From contig QCED01000005.1 of the NCBI GenBank assembly GCA_003280725.1, positions 1 to 64,000 on the forward strand: DNA of 64,000 bases. The letters are read 5' to 3'. Source of the DNA: Prochlorococcus sp. AG-355-M18 (GTDB taxonomy: Bacteria; Cyanobacteriota; Cyanobacteriia; PCC-6307; Cyanobiaceae). The notes under the pieces were generated by a model. The model saw only the letters and a list, made by a program, of their open reading frames with translations, made no database searches and had not been told where the DNA came from. Both the position numbers and the translations under genes were made by a program. Shown piece after piece: positions 1 through 9,524 of the stretch; positions within the stretch are counted from its first letter, which is position 1, and each line of letters begins with the position of its first letter.

Positions 1-2
1 AA

Positions 3-767
3 TCTAAACATATTTTTTTAAAAATTGATGATTTACGTTTTAAATATTTTACTGACAATAAACATGTCAGCTTATATGAAGCTCGAAATAAAGCATTGAA
101 TTTGGCAAAAGGAAAATATATTTGTTTTTTAGATGTAGATGATCAATGGATGCCCGAGAAACTAAAATCTCAAGTTGATATTATGCTCAGTAATCCTAAA
201 ATTGGCTTTTGTTATAGCGGATTTAAATTTTTATATGAGGGGAATATCAAATTAAGATCAGCTTATAGCAACGATAATTTAAAAAGTGGTCATATAACTT
301 CTTCTTTGCTTAAAAAATATAATGTTGGACTATTAACTTTAATGTTAAATAAAGAAATCATAGATTCTAACTCTCTTGAATTTGACAATCGATTTAATAT
401 AATCGGCGATTTGGATTTTGTTTTACGATTATCAAGGGTTAGTTTAGGGGTGCCTATTAAAAGTGACTTAGCAATTTATAGAAGTCATAAAAATAATTTA
501 AGTAGAAATATTTATTTAACTCTAAAAGAAAGAAAAATATGGCAAAATGAAATGCTATTTTCTAAACTTTTTAAAAAGAAAGAACTCCTACCATTTTTTT
601 ATGAAACTAAATACCTTGAATTTAGAAATGCAATTAACAATCAAAGATTTAAAAAATCTTTTAAACAATTATTTTTTTTAAAAGGCTCTTTCTTTTTAAA
701 AGGTATAGTAATATTAAGTTTTAGTTTAATAAAATTAGTTTTTAAGAATACCAAAAATTTTAATTAA
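3..767 (+). CDS. Family 2 glycosyltransferase, 5' end cut by window edge
   Basis: The ORF track starts this gene at a TTG (96), but the frame is open back to base 3 with typical GT2 sequence (ARNKALNLAKGKYI), so the real start lies before the window. The visible part contains the GT-A metal-binding acidic motif in FLDVDDQW and a later IIGDLDFVLRLS segment. The basic C-terminus with a hydrophobic stretch (FFLKGIVILSFSLIKLVF) may associate with the membrane. It should transfer a sugar from a nucleotide donor during surface-polysaccharide assembly on the cytoplasmic face. Donor and acceptor cannot be read from the sequence. It precedes the RmlD-like and CapE-like genes on the same strand. Confidence 0.85.
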   Translation, partial: SKHIFLKIDDLRFKYFTDNKHVSLYEARNKALNLAKGKYICFLDVDDQWMPEKLKSQVDIMLSNPKIGFCYSGFKFLYEGNIKLRSAYSNDNLKSGHITSSLLKKYNVGLLTLMLNKEIIDSNSLEFDNRFNIIGDLDFVLRLSRVSLGVPIKSDLAIYRSHKNNLSRNIYLTLKERKIWQNEMLFSKLFKKKELLPFFYETKYLEFRNAINNQRFKKSFKQLFFLKGSFFLKGIVILSFSLIKLVFKNTKNFN

Positions 768-799
768 CTATAAATAAGAAATAGAAGAAATTTTTAAAA

Positions 800-1672
800 A
801 TGAAATTACTTATATTTGGCTCAAATGGACTTGTTGGGAATACATTAACAAAATATTTTCTTGCAAAAAGGAATTTTGTAACATTGGGTGTAGTACGCGA
901 TGATTCTAAAATAAGTTTATTTCACAGAAACTATGAAAAAAATTTTATTACTTTAAAGAATTTTTTAAATTTTGATGGAATTGACAAAATAATTAATGGA
1001 TTCCAACCTGATTTTGTAATCAACTCTTGTGGAATAACAAATAAAATTAATTATAAAAAGGCTAATTTAGTTGAAAAATATATACAAATAAATTCTTTAT
1101 TTCCTCATAAACTATATGAAATTTGTAACAAGTACAAAATTAAACTAATTCATCTAAGCTCTGATTGTGTTTTTTCTGGGATAAAAGGTTTTTATAGTGA
1201 AAATGATTTTCCTGATCCAAAAGATATATATGGCAGAAGTAAATTAATTGGTGAATTAGATTATAAAAATAGCATCACTATTAGAAAATCAGTTATTGGG
1301 CACGAATTAGATACTAAAAAAGGTCTTTTAGAGTGGTTTTTAAGCGAAAAAGATGTTGTTAAGGGCTTTAAAAATGTAATTTTTTCTGGGATGACAGTAC
1401 TTGAATTGGCTAATTTAATCGAAAATTTTATTATTCCAAATAAAACTTTAAGTGGAATCTTTCATGTATCAGGAAATGCAATCTCAAAGTATGATTTATT
1501 AAAGATAATTGCGGAAGTCTACAGTAAATCAATTGATATTTGTTTAGATAAATCAATTAATATTGATAGGTCTTTAAATAGTTCAAAGTTTAACGAAATT
1601 ACAGGTTACAATGCCAAGCCATGGCCTATATTAATTAAGTCAATGTATGAGTTTAATTTATTAAATAAATGA
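800..1672 (+). CDS. RmlD-type SDR reductase (NDP-4-keto-6-deoxyhexose reductase)
   Basis: This 290-residue protein is an extended short-chain dehydrogenase. The nucleotide-binding GSNGLVG is at residues 7-13, the SSDCVFSG segment is near 120 and the catalytic Y144-x3-K148 sits in YGRSK. The overall pattern is that of dTDP-4-dehydrorhamnose reductase. No RmlA, RmlB or RmlC is visible here. Its stop overlaps the start of the CapE-like gene by 4 bases, so the two are probably translationally coupled. This suggests it reduces the 4-keto sugar made by CapE, as the RmlD-like WbvR does in UDP-L-QuiNAc synthesis. The fold is secure; the substrate is inferred. Confidence 0.85.
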   Translation: MKLLIFGSNGLVGNTLTKYFLAKRNFVTLGVVRDDSKISLFHRNYEKNFITLKNFLNFDGIDKIINGFQPDFVINSCGITNKINYKKANLVEKYIQINSLFPHKLYEICNKYKIKLIHLSSDCVFSGIKGFYSENDFPDPKDIYGRSKLIGELDYKNSITIRKSVIGHELDTKKGLLEWFLSEKDVVKGFKNVIFSGMTVLELANLIENFIIPNKTLSGIFHVSGNAISKYDLLKIIAEVYSKSIDICLDKSINIDRSLNSSKFNEITGYNAKPWPILIKSMYEFNLLNK

Positions 1673-2679
1673 ATTTAGAAGGAAAAGTATTTTTTATAAC
1701 AGGAGGTACTGGTTCTTTTGGAAGTACTGTATGTAATTTTCTTCTAAAAAAAGGTGTTAAAGAAATTCGAATTTTTAGTAGAGATGAAAACAAGCAATAT
1801 GAAATGAGAAAAAAAGTTAATGATTCAAGAGTTAATTTTTTGATTGGTGACGTAAGAAATTTTGATTCACTCTTAGAGGGTTGTTATGGAAGTGACTATG
1901 TTTTCCATGCTGCGGCATTAAAGCAAGTCCCATCATGTGAGTTTTATCCTTTAGAGGCTGTAAAAACTAATATTATTGGGACTGAAAATCTTTTAAAAGC
2001 AGCAACTATAAATAAAATAAAAAAAGTCGTACTTTTAAGTACCGATAAGGCTGTTTACCCAATTAATGCAATGGGTATATCTAAAGCTATGATGGAAAAA
2101 ATAATGCTTGCAAAGTCAATGCAAGATGATACTAAAATAATATTTTGTGCAACAAGGTATGGGAATGTAATGTGTTCAAGAGGATCTGTTATCCCTTTAT
2201 TTGTTAGTCAAATCAAAAGTAATCAGCCATTAACAATAACTGATCCTGGAATGACCAGATATCTAATGACATTAAATCAATCTGTCGATTTAGTTATGCA
2301 TGCATTTGATAAAGGAATAAAAGGTGATATTTTTGTTCAAAAGTCTTCATCTTCCACATTGGTTGATTTAGCTACTGCTTTAAAAAATATTTTCAATTAT
2401 GAAAAAGATAATTTAATTATTGGCACTAGACATGGAGAAAAGCTTTATGAATCCCTTTTATCTAGAGAGGAGATGTCTAGAGTTTTCGATCACGGCAAAT
2501 TTTATAGATTGCCTTCAGATAATAGATCTTTAAATTACAAATGTTATTTTGAAGAAGGGAAAGAGATCAATAAAAAATACCAGGAATACACATCACATAA
2601 TGCAAAAAGATTAACTGTTCCTGAGGTTGAGAAATTATTATTAAGTTTGGATTTTATTAAAAAAGCCCTAAAAAAATAA
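1669..2679 (+). CDS. capE: UDP-GlcNAc 4,6-dehydratase/5-epimerase, CapE/FnlA (WbjB) type
   Basis: A 336-residue polysaccharide-biosynthesis SDR. GGTGSFG at residues 12-18 binds NAD(P), and STDKAVYPINAMGISK carries the active site with M135 where classical SDRs have Tyr, followed by K139. As I recall, this Met is typical of the CapE/FnlA branch. Family knowledge: it converts UDP-GlcNAc to a UDP-4-keto-6-deoxy-L-hexosamine, the first step to UDP-L-FucNAc, L-RhaNAc or L-QuiNAc. The start overlaps the upstream reductase by 4 bases. Partners (2-epimerase, CapF-like protein, WbuB-like transferase) lie 8-11 kb into the window on the other strand. Confidence 0.85.
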   Translation: MNLEGKVFFITGGTGSFGSTVCNFLLKKGVKEIRIFSRDENKQYEMRKKVNDSRVNFLIGDVRNFDSLLEGCYGSDYVFHAAALKQVPSCEFYPLEAVKTNIIGTENLLKAATINKIKKVVLLSTDKAVYPINAMGISKAMMEKIMLAKSMQDDTKIIFCATRYGNVMCSRGSVIPLFVSQIKSNQPLTITDPGMTRYLMTLNQSVDLVMHAFDKGIKGDIFVQKSSSSTLVDLATALKNIFNYEKDNLIIGTRHGEKLYESLLSREEMSRVFDHGKFYRLPSDNRSLNYKCYFEEGKEINKKYQEYTSHNAKRLTVPEVEKLLLSLDFIKKALKK

Positions 2680-2725
2680 AATATATTTTTGAAATTAGTA
2701 TAAATCTAACTTTGGTATTTAAAAA

Positions 2726-3682
2726 TTAAAAATATGCTTTCTTAAACCAATCTATAGTTAAATTTATTCCATTTTCTAAACTTGTTTTTGGCTGCCATGA
2801 TAAATTTTCAATTGCTTTAGTTATATCTGGTTGTCTTTGAAGTGGGTCATCTTCAGGTAAAGGGTGGTAAATTAGCTTTAATTCAGGATTTATAAGTTGT
2901 TTTATTTTTTTAGCTAATTCAATTATCGTAAATTGTTCTGGGTTCCCAATATTTGTAGGTGAATTTAAATTTGAATCCATTAACTTTATCATGCCTTCTA
3001 TTAAATCATCAACATAACAAAATGATCGAGTTTGACTACCATCTCCATATATAGGTAATGGTTTTCCTTGGAGAGCTTGGAAAATAAAATTACTTATTAC
3101 TCTTCCGTCATCTGCTTTCATCCTTGGCCCATAAGTGTTGAAAATCCTTACAATTTTAATATTTAAATTATGTATTCTTCTGTAATCTGAACATAAAGTT
3201 TCTGCAATTCTTTTTCCTTCGTCATAGCAACTTCTTATACCTGTGGTATTAACTGATCCCCGATATGTTTCTGGCTGTGGATTTATTTCAGGATCCCCAT
3301 AAATTTCACTTGTGCTTGCAAGTAAGAAATCAGCTCCTACTCTTCTTGCTAAACCAAGCATATTATAGGTACCTAAAAAAATAGTCTTAGATGTTTTTAT
3401 TGGATTAGATTGATAATGTACCGGAGAAGCAGGACAAGCAAGGTGCCAAATTCTATCTACTTCGAGTTGAATAGAGTCTGTAACATCATGCCTAATTATT
3501 TCAAAGTTAGGATGATTAATCCATTGCTTTAAATTTGATCTTTCACCTGTGAAGTAATTATCTAAACTTATAACTTTTTCATTGTTTTTCATTAATCTAT
3601 CAATTAAGTGTGAGCCAAGGAATCCTGCTCCTCCAGTTACCAGATTCCTAGTTGTTTGTGAATTCTTATTCTTAAGATTCAT
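2726..3682 (-). CDS. UDP-glucuronate decarboxylase (UDP-xylose synthase)
   Basis: An extended SDR of 318 residues. TGGAGFLG is at 16-23, the family signature [11 protein letters not shown] near 81-91, TSEIYGDP near 124-131 and catalytic Y153-x3-K157 in SCYDEGK. The match to UXS-type decarboxylases is close along the whole length. The enzyme turns UDP-glucuronate into UDP-xylose in the cytoplasm. It is transcribed divergently from the UDP-glucose dehydrogenase that makes its substrate, with a 225-bp shared upstream region, so the two probably form one pathway. It converges on the CapE-like gene. Confidence 0.92.
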   Translation of the reverse strand: MNLKNKNSQTTRNLVTGGAGFLGSHLIDRLMKNNEKVISLDNYFTGERSNLKQWINHPNFEIIRHDVTDSIQLEVDRIWHLACPASPVHYQSNPIKTSKTIFLGTYNMLGLARRVGADFLLASTSEIYGDPEINPQPETYRGSVNTTGIRSCYDEGKRIAETLCSDYRRIHNLNIKIVRIFNTYGPRMKADDGRVISNFIFQALQGKPLPIYGDGSQTRSFCYVDDLIEGMIKLMDSNLNSPTNIGNPEQFTIIELAKKIKQLINPELKLIYHPLPEDDPLQRQPDITKAIENLSWQPKTSLENGINLTIDWFKKAYF

Positions 3683-3907
3683 GATAATTCTTAATTCGAG
3701 AATACTTGATTGAAAAAATTAAAAGATTTATATAAAATTGTGGGTTGTTAAAAAAAATTTTGCGAATTTTTTATCAGAATTAAGAACTATTTTTACAGAA
3801 TAATTTCATCAATTTAAGATGTTATAGTTAAATTTAGGTGAAAATAGTTCTATCAAAATTTAAACCACAAATTATTTATATTCTAGAATGCTAAAACAAA
3901 TATCCTT
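3683..3907. promoter_or_regulatory. Divergent promoter region between UDP-xylose synthase and ugd
   Basis: This 225-bp AT-rich gap lies between two divergently read genes of one pathway. It contains an 11-bp inverted repeat, AGAACTATTTT at 3783-3793 and AAAATAGTTCT at 3841-3851, with a 47-base spacer. This could be an operator or a long-range stem. I saw no clear -10/-35 pair that could be called with confidence. Confidence 0.35.
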
Positions 3908-5332
3908 ATGAAAAAATATGATATCAGAAAAATTTGTTGCATTGGAGCTGGATATGTTGGTGGCCCAACAATGGCAGTATTTGCAAAGTATTGTCCAAAT
4001 ATAACAATTAATGTAGTAGATATTAATAAGAAAAGAATAGATGATTGGAATAGCAATAACCCTTTAAACTTTCCGATTTTTGAACCTGGATTAGACAAAT
4101 TGATTCTTAGTTTTAGAGATAAAAATCTTTTCTTTACAACAGATTTAGAAAAATCAATATCAGAAGCAGATATGGTTTTCATATCAGTTAATACGCCAAC
4201 AAAGACTAAAGGTGTTGGTGCGGGTAAGGCGAGTGATCTGAAATGGGTTGAAGCCTCTGCAAGGCAAATTGCAGAATTTTCAAAATCGCACACGATTGTT
4301 GTTGAGAAAAGCACTCTTCCTGTTAAAACTGCAGAAACAATCAAAAATATATTATCTAGTTCGCAAGATATTAGCTCTGTTGATAAGAAAACCTTCTCAG
4401 TCTTGTCAAATCCAGAGTTTTTATCAGAGGGCAACGCAATTAATGATTTGCAGTATCCAGATAGAGTGTTAATAGGTGGTGAAGATGAAAGTTCAATTAA
4501 TGCATTATCAAATCTTTATCTAAATTGGGTTCCAGAAAAAAAGATTTTGAAAACTAATATTTGGAGCTCAGAACTTTCAAAATTAACTGCGAATGCATTT
4601 CTCGCTCAAAGAATTTCCTCTATAAATTCAATATCAGCCTTATGTGAAGTTACTGGAGCTGATATTAAGCAGGTTTCAAAAGCTATAGGTATGGATACAA
4701 GAATAGGTCGAAAATTTTTAGCTTCTGGTCCTGGGTTTGGGGGAAGTTGTTTTCAAAAAGATATTTTAAATTTAATCTATTTATGTAATTATTATAAATT
4801 AGATGAGGTAGCTAATTATTGGAAAGGAGTAATTGATATTAATAATTGGCAGAAAGAAAGAATTTCTAAAATTATTGTTAATAATCTCTTTGGAAATGTA
4901 TCTGGTAAAAAAATTGCAATTTTGGGTTTCGCTTTTAAAGCAAATACTAATGATACAAGAGAATCTCCAAGCATTAGTATTTGTCAAGATTTAATCGAAG
5001 AAGGAGCGCATATTGCAATTTATGATCCCAAAGTTGAAAATTCTAAAATTGAAGATGATTTTAAAAAATTAAATAAAATTAATTTTGAGCAGTGTAGAGT
5101 AAATTGGGAAATTTGTTCATCTATTCAAGAAGCAGCTCTTGAAAGTGATGCAATAGTTGTTTTGACGGAATGGCAAGAATTCTTATACATAGACTGGAAA
5201 AGTTTGATAAATTCAATGCGAAAACCAGCTTGGCTTTTTGATACAAGGTCTTGTATCGATCATAATAAGGCTAAAAATGTTGGCTTCAATGTATGGGAAA
5301 TAGGTAATTCAGTTTCAATTAATAAATATTAA
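3908..5332 (+). CDS. ugd: UDP-glucose 6-dehydrogenase, animal/eukaryote-like type
   Basis: A 474-residue enzyme that oxidises UDP-glucose to UDP-glucuronate with two NAD+. The N-terminal Rossmann motif GAGYVGGPT begins near residue 13, the loop VNTPTKT is at 94-100, and catalytic Cys281 sits in GPGFGGSCFQKD. The length and N-terminus (CIGAGYVGGPTMAVFA, CP.I.V.VVDIN) look more like metazoan UGDH than the shorter bacterial Ugd. It feeds the divergent UDP-xylose synthase. The 183-aa ORF on the other strand is a shadow. Confidence 0.93.
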   Translation: MKKYDIRKICCIGAGYVGGPTMAVFAKYCPNITINVVDINKKRIDDWNSNNPLNFPIFEPGLDKLILSFRDKNLFFTTDLEKSISEADMVFISVNTPTKTKGVGAGKASDLKWVEASARQIAEFSKSHTIVVEKSTLPVKTAETIKNILSSSQDISSVDKKTFSVLSNPEFLSEGNAINDLQYPDRVLIGGEDESSINALSNLYLNWVPEKKILKTNIWSSELSKLTANAFLAQRISSINSISALCEVTGADIKQVSKAIGMDTRIGRKFLASGPGFGGSCFQKDILNLIYLCNYYKLDEVANYWKGVIDINNWQKERISKIIVNNLFGNVSGKKIAILGFAFKANTNDTRESPSISICQDLIEEGAHIAIYDPKVENSKIEDDFKKLNKINFEQCRVNWEICSSIQEAALESDAIVVLTEWQEFLYIDWKSLINSMRKPAWLFDTRSCIDHNKAKNVGFNVWEIGNSVSINKY

Positions 5333-5351
5333 AATTTATTTTTTATTTATT

Positions 5352-5753
5352 ATGAAATTTGGTGGATTATTTTTTTTAAAAGAAACTAAATTAAGAAAAA
5401 ATAAGAAATTATTATTCATTTTTTATGGAATATTAAATACTTTTTTTACTAATATCCTATTGCAGGTAAGCTTATTTTTCTTCCCAATAATATTATCTAC
5501 TTTAATGAGTCAAATTTTTAATCTTAATTTTGGATATTATTTATATGGTAAAAAAGTTTTCCAAGTTAAATATTTCACAAAAAAACAATATTTAAAGTAC
5601 CTAATAAGTAATTTTATTATTTGGAATATCAACTGGATTTTCATAAGTTCTCTTATTTCTTACAATATTTCAAAGAATCTAGCGGCTTTTTTGGTAATAC
5701 CTTTTCTTGCTTTAATATCATTTATATATCAAAAGTATTTTATTTTTGTTTGA
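5352..5753 (+). CDS. GtrA-like small polytopic membrane protein
   Basis: The 133-residue protein has about four hydrophobic segments and ends in an aromatic/basic tail (FIYQKYFIFV), as GtrA-family proteins do. It begins 19 bases after ugd and is followed 12 bases later by a GtrB-like polyprenyl-phosphate glycosyltransferase. GtrA proteins are thought to flip polyprenyl-phosphate-linked sugars across the membrane or to help the GtrB partner. The family call rests on topology, size and neighbour rather than on a strong sequence motif. Confidence 0.6.
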   Translation: MKFGGLFFLKETKLRKNKKLLFIFYGILNTFFTNILLQVSLFFFPIILSTLMSQIFNLNFGYYLYGKKVFQVKYFTKKQYLKYLISNFIIWNINWIFISSLISYNISKNLAAFLVIPFLALISFIYQKYFIFV

Positions 5754-5765
5754 TAATTCTGAAAG

Positions 5766-6506
5766 ATGAATTTATTACCTGAAAAAAATTTTCTAAACAT
5801 TGGACCAAATGATGATGAAATTTTATTATCTATTATTGTGCCTTGTTTTAATGAAATTCATACTATCAGCCAGGTGATAGAAAAAATTAAAGAATCACCA
5901 GTCAATAATAAAGAGATAATAATAATAGATGATTTCTCAAATGATGGTTCAAGGGAATTCCTAAATAATTTAAATGATGATTTGATTAATGTTATCTTCC
6001 ATAAAACTAATCAAGGAAAAGGTGCTGCTATAAATACTGGAATTAAATATGCTAGAGGCAAGATAATTATTATTCAAGATGCTGATCTAGAATATGACCC
6101 TAATGAATTTCCAAATATTATAAAACCAATTACGGATAATAAAGCTGATGTGGTTTATGGAAGTAGGTTTCAAGGTGGTCAACCTCACCGAGTAGTTTAC
6201 TTTTGGCATCGGGTTGGAAATGGTTTTCTTACTTTTTTAAGTAATATTTTTACAGATTTAAATTTATCTGATATGGAGACATGTTATAAAGCTTTTCGAA
6301 GTGAAATTATTAAAAATATAAGAATCGAAGAGAAAAGGTTTGGTTTTGAGCCAGAAATAACTGCAAAAATCTCGAAAAAGGATTATAGAATTTATGAAGT
6401 GGGAATTTCTTATTATGGAAGAACCTATAAAGAGGGAAAAAAAATTGGTTGGAAAGATGGTTTCCAGGCAATATGGTGTATTTTGAAATATAATTTATTC
6501 CGATAA
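5766..6506 (+). CDS. GtrB/DPM1-like family 2 glycosyltransferase
   Basis: A 246-residue GT-A enzyme. SIIVPCFNE opens the fold, followed by IIIIDDFSNDGS, the conserved NQGKGAAINTGIKYARG and the metal-binding IIIQDADLEYDP. The DMETCYKAFR segment is typical of dolichol-phosphate-mannose-synthase-like enzymes. There is no C-terminal membrane domain, so the preceding GtrA-like protein may supply the membrane part. It probably loads a sugar onto a polyprenyl phosphate; the sugar is unknown. The 3' end overlaps the convergent membrane-protein gene by 12 bases. Confidence 0.85.
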   Translation: MNLLPEKNFLNIGPNDDEILLSIIVPCFNEIHTISQVIEKIKESPVNNKEIIIIDDFSNDGSREFLNNLNDDLINVIFHKTNQGKGAAINTGIKYARGKIIIIQDADLEYDPNEFPNIIKPITDNKADVVYGSRFQGGQPHRVVYFWHRVGNGFLTFLSNIFTDLNLSDMETCYKAFRSEIIKNIRIEEKRFGFEPEITAKISKKDYRIYEVGISYYGRTYKEGKKIGWKDGFQAIWCILKYNLFR

Positions 6507-8279
6507 AATTTTCTTTTTGCAATATCTTATATTCTGTTGAGTTCTACTGAAGATGTTTCTTGTTGCTTTAATAGTATTTATAATTTCACAGTCATATTTT
6601 TTTTCGAGGCTTATATCTTCCCAAGCATTTACAATTTGGGTAACATTAAATTTTTTTAGACAAATTTCTTTTGATTTTTCTTGTCCATTAAACTTAAATT
6701 CATTTATACATCTATTCATCATATCTTTATCTATATAATTGGTGGGATAATAAAATCTAGTATTTCTGTCATCAAATAATATCGTTCCTTTCATTTTTTG
6801 ATCAATCAAACCAGAATTTTCATATCCATATGCAGAGAATTTCATATTTTTACTATATTCAAATGCAGTACTTAAATTTAAAAATATCGAAAAAATTAAA
6901 AGTATAATTGAGATAGATATTTGAATAATTATAGTAATGAAATGCAAATTTTTGAATATTAAACTTGTTCTTAATTTATCTAGAGAACTTACTTGATAGA
7001 ATAATAATATTAAAGGTGAAGAATAGTAATCTGGTCTGCCTTGACAGAAAAGCAATAATAAAAGAAGTTGTGAGATAAAGATTAAAAATAAAGAATTTTT
7101 CTTAAATTTATATTCTTTTATATTTTTAAAGATATAAGAAATAAAAATAAGGGATGTAAACATACCCAGTGATTGGCCAAGGTCACTTATTTTTGTAGGA
7201 ATAAATATATTTACAAAAAATAAATTTTCTCTTCTATAATTTCTTAACATTTTTGAAAATTCTATTATTTGAATATCATTTTTGTTAAAAATATTTGTAA
7301 ATAATGGAAAAGCAAAGTTATTATTTATGAAATGTCTACTAATTAATAATGATATTAAAATCAAAATTGATAATATAACTGTTTTACTTAGTATTATTTT
7401 CTTAAACAATTTGAATTGATTCGTTAATGAATTTTCATTTTTATAAAAGTAAAATATGATATCAAGTAAAATTGGGACAATAATTATTATTGAAGATATC
7501 TTGAAACATATGCAATTTAAAATTGATATTGCTAATAGTTTTAATGTTAAAAGAGATTTGTTTTCCCTCCATATAAGATATATAACAATAAGAGAAGACT
7601 CTCCCAGAAATATTGGTTTTCCAATTGTACTCCATTGAATAAAAGTTGGGATTGACAAAAACGCAACTAGGTAAAGATTATTTTTAAAATTCTTTGATAA
7701 AAATAAAACTAAAATCGGTAAATTTATTATTTGGAGAAGTCGTATTAACCAAATAGAGTTTTCTTGAATAAATGCTAAGTTTGCATAATCACCAATGCCA
7801 AGTAATCCTTGATGTAAGCCTCCATCAATAAAAAAACCTCCCCTTAGATAAAACTGAAATGGGTACCCTACATGATAATCTGCAGCATCAGGATGATTTA
7901 TGGGACCTACTGAAGAAAATAAAATTATTGCTAATAGAAAACAAGATATACAAAGTAAAATTTTTTGGAATTTAGATGTATTGTGTTCTAAAAAGAAAAG
8001 GTTGATTTCATTAATTAAAAATTTTCTGGTTAAAAGTAATTTGCTTAAAGGATTTTGTGTTTTAAGAAGTGAAATTAATAAAAAACTTAAAGCAAAAATT
8101 AATACCGGGAATTGACTTAAACCAATTACTATTAAAACTAAAGATAGAAACCCTAATAATGCTTGTGCGAAAGAAAAAGTCGTAAAAATTAATGAGTAAA
8201 AAGATTTAAAATCTAATTCATTTTTTCTTGGAAATAAAATAAGAATTGATGCAAGCCAAATAATACTATATGAAATCAT
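6495..8279 (-). CDS. Large polytopic membrane protein, probable lipid-sugar glycosyltransferase (GT-C-like)
   Basis: The 594-residue protein has roughly ten or more hydrophobic helices, then a soluble tail from about residue 500 with several Cys. An acidic/His motif follows an early helix (GPINHPDAADYHVGYPFQFYLRGG), resembling the first periplasmic loop of GT-C transferases. It ends the minus-strand island operon, and its start overlaps the stop of the WbuB-like gene by 4 bases. With the convergent GtrA- and GtrB-like genes it could be the third, GtrC-like component that uses the lipid-linked sugar. No specific family could be assigned. Confidence 0.55.
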   Translation of the reverse strand: MISYSIIWLASILILFPRKNELDFKSFYSLIFTTFSFAQALLGFLSLVLIVIGLSQFPVLIFALSFLLISLLKTQNPLSKLLLTRKFLINEINLFFLEHNTSKFQKILLCISCFLLAIILFSSVGPINHPDAADYHVGYPFQFYLRGGFFIDGGLHQGLLGIGDYANLAFIQENSIWLIRLLQIINLPILVLFLSKNFKNNLYLVAFLSIPTFIQWSTIGKPIFLGESSLIVIYLIWRENKSLLTLKLLAISILNCICFKISSIIIIVPILLDIIFYFYKNENSLTNQFKLFKKIILSKTVILSILILISLLISRHFINNNFAFPLFTNIFNKNDIQIIEFSKMLRNYRRENLFFVNIFIPTKISDLGQSLGMFTSLIFISYIFKNIKEYKFKKNSLFLIFISQLLLLLLFCQGRPDYYSSPLILLFYQVSSLDKLRTSLIFKNLHFITIIIQISISIILLIFSIFLNLSTAFEYSKNMKFSAYGYENSGLIDQKMKGTILFDDRNTRFYYPTNYIDKDMMNRCINEFKFNGQEKSKEICLKKFNVTQIVNAWEDISLEKKYDCEIINTIKATRNIFSRTQQNIRYCKKKILSE

Positions 8280-9517
8280 TTGACTTTATAAATTTTTTTT
8301 TTGTTTATCTCTTTTATTATTATTTTATTCAGTTTATTTAATAATTTTTCTCTAGAAAATTCTCTTTCACAATATTCCTTACCGTTTTTGCCCATTTTTT
8401 TTAAATCATTTTTATTTAAATTGATCATTTTAAATATTATTTTTGATAGTTTAATATGGTCTCCAGGTTTGCATACTACTCCAGCATTTGCTTCTTTAAT
8501 TATATTTGCCCCTTCTCCTCCAATCATCCCAATTATTGGAATTCCTGATGAAAGATAAAATTGAATTTTGCCAGGGATGGTCATATTAAATACTTTTTTA
8601 TCCAATAATGTAACCAGTAAAGCATCTGCATGTAAAAAAAATGAATTCATTCTTTTTATTGGATAACTTTTATGTAGCTCAAAATATTGATTTAAATTTC
8701 TTTTTCTTATTTCTTTCTTTATCCAGTTTTTTTCACTACCTTCACCAATTAATATAATTCTAAATTTATTATTATTTTTTGAACTTAGTATTTCAACTGC
8801 TTTTATTAAATTTGGGAAATCTTGAGCTTTACCAATATTACCAGCAAATAATATTGTAAAAATTTTCTTATTTTTTATTTCAATAGCTGGCTTTGTTTCT
8901 TTTTTAAATAATTCAGAATCTCCCCATGATGGGAAATAAGATGTATTTCTTGCTGATGGATAACTATTAATTTCTTTCAAGATTTTTTTCGATTGAGCTA
9001 AAATTAAATCACATCTTCCATAAATCCAATTAACTAAAGTTTTTAAAAATCTTATTAGGAATTTATTTTTTATGATGTCTAGGGCCTCTAAAGTGTCTGG
9101 CCATAAATCTAAGACCCAAAAAATTTGAGGACATTTTTTTGTTTTAGAGTAAAAAGCTGAAGTTATTCCAATTGTTACAGGAGATAATTGGCAAGTAAAA
9201 ATAATATCAAAATTCGTTTTGCGGAGTTTAAAGTATCCAAGAAATATTGAACTAAATAAAAAGCTTAGATAATTGAGTATCAAGTTAAATTTATTTCTTT
9301 TTCTTGGCATGATTGGAACTCTTATTATTCTTGCTCCTTTATAGCGACTGTATTTAGCATTATTTTTTTTATATTCCTTATAGATATCTCCATTAGGATA
9401 ATTTGGATAACCTGTGAGGACAGTAAGCTCATGGCCTGATTTTACTAAATCTTCAGTAAGTTCATTTATACGAAAATTCTCTGGCCAAAAGTATTGCGAA
9501 ATAATAAGTATTTTCAA
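8276..9517 (-). CDS. GT4 glycosyltransferase, WbuB-like (probable L-FucNAc/L-QuiNAc transferase)
   Basis: A 413-residue GT-B enzyme. The N-terminus MKILIISQYFWPENFRINELTEDL with TGYPNYPNG is the hallmark of WbuB/WcaI-type transferases. The C-terminal domain has LLFAGNIGKAQDF, IGEGSEK and a PIIGMIGGEGANII acceptor/donor region. WbuB proteins are associated with transfer of N-acetyl-L-fucosamine, which fits the nearby CapE-, CapF- and CapG-like genes. It lies 7 bases downstream of the 2-epimerase and overlaps the following gene, so it belongs to the same operon. The donor sugar is inferred from context. Confidence 0.85.
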   Translation of the reverse strand: MKILIISQYFWPENFRINELTEDLVKSGHELTVLTGYPNYPNGDIYKEYKKNNAKYSRYKGARIIRVPIMPRKRNKFNLILNYLSFLFSSIFLGYFKLRKTNFDIIFTCQLSPVTIGITSAFYSKTKKCPQIFWVLDLWPDTLEALDIIKNKFLIRFLKTLVNWIYGRCDLILAQSKKILKEINSYPSARNTSYFPSWGDSELFKKETKPAIEIKNKKIFTILFAGNIGKAQDFPNLIKAVEILSSKNNNKFRIILIGEGSEKNWIKKEIRKRNLNQYFELHKSYPIKRMNSFFLHADALLVTLLDKKVFNMTIPGKIQFYLSSGIPIIGMIGGEGANIIKEANAGVVCKPGDHIKLSKIIFKMINLNKNDLKKMGKNGKEYCEREFSREKLLNKLNKIIIKEINKKKIYKVK

Positions 9518-9524
9518 GTTTTTA

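Noticed and set aside
3883-4434. 183-aa minus-strand ORF over ugd
   Set aside because: It is the antisense of the N-terminal half of ugd, has no family character, and ugd is unambiguous.
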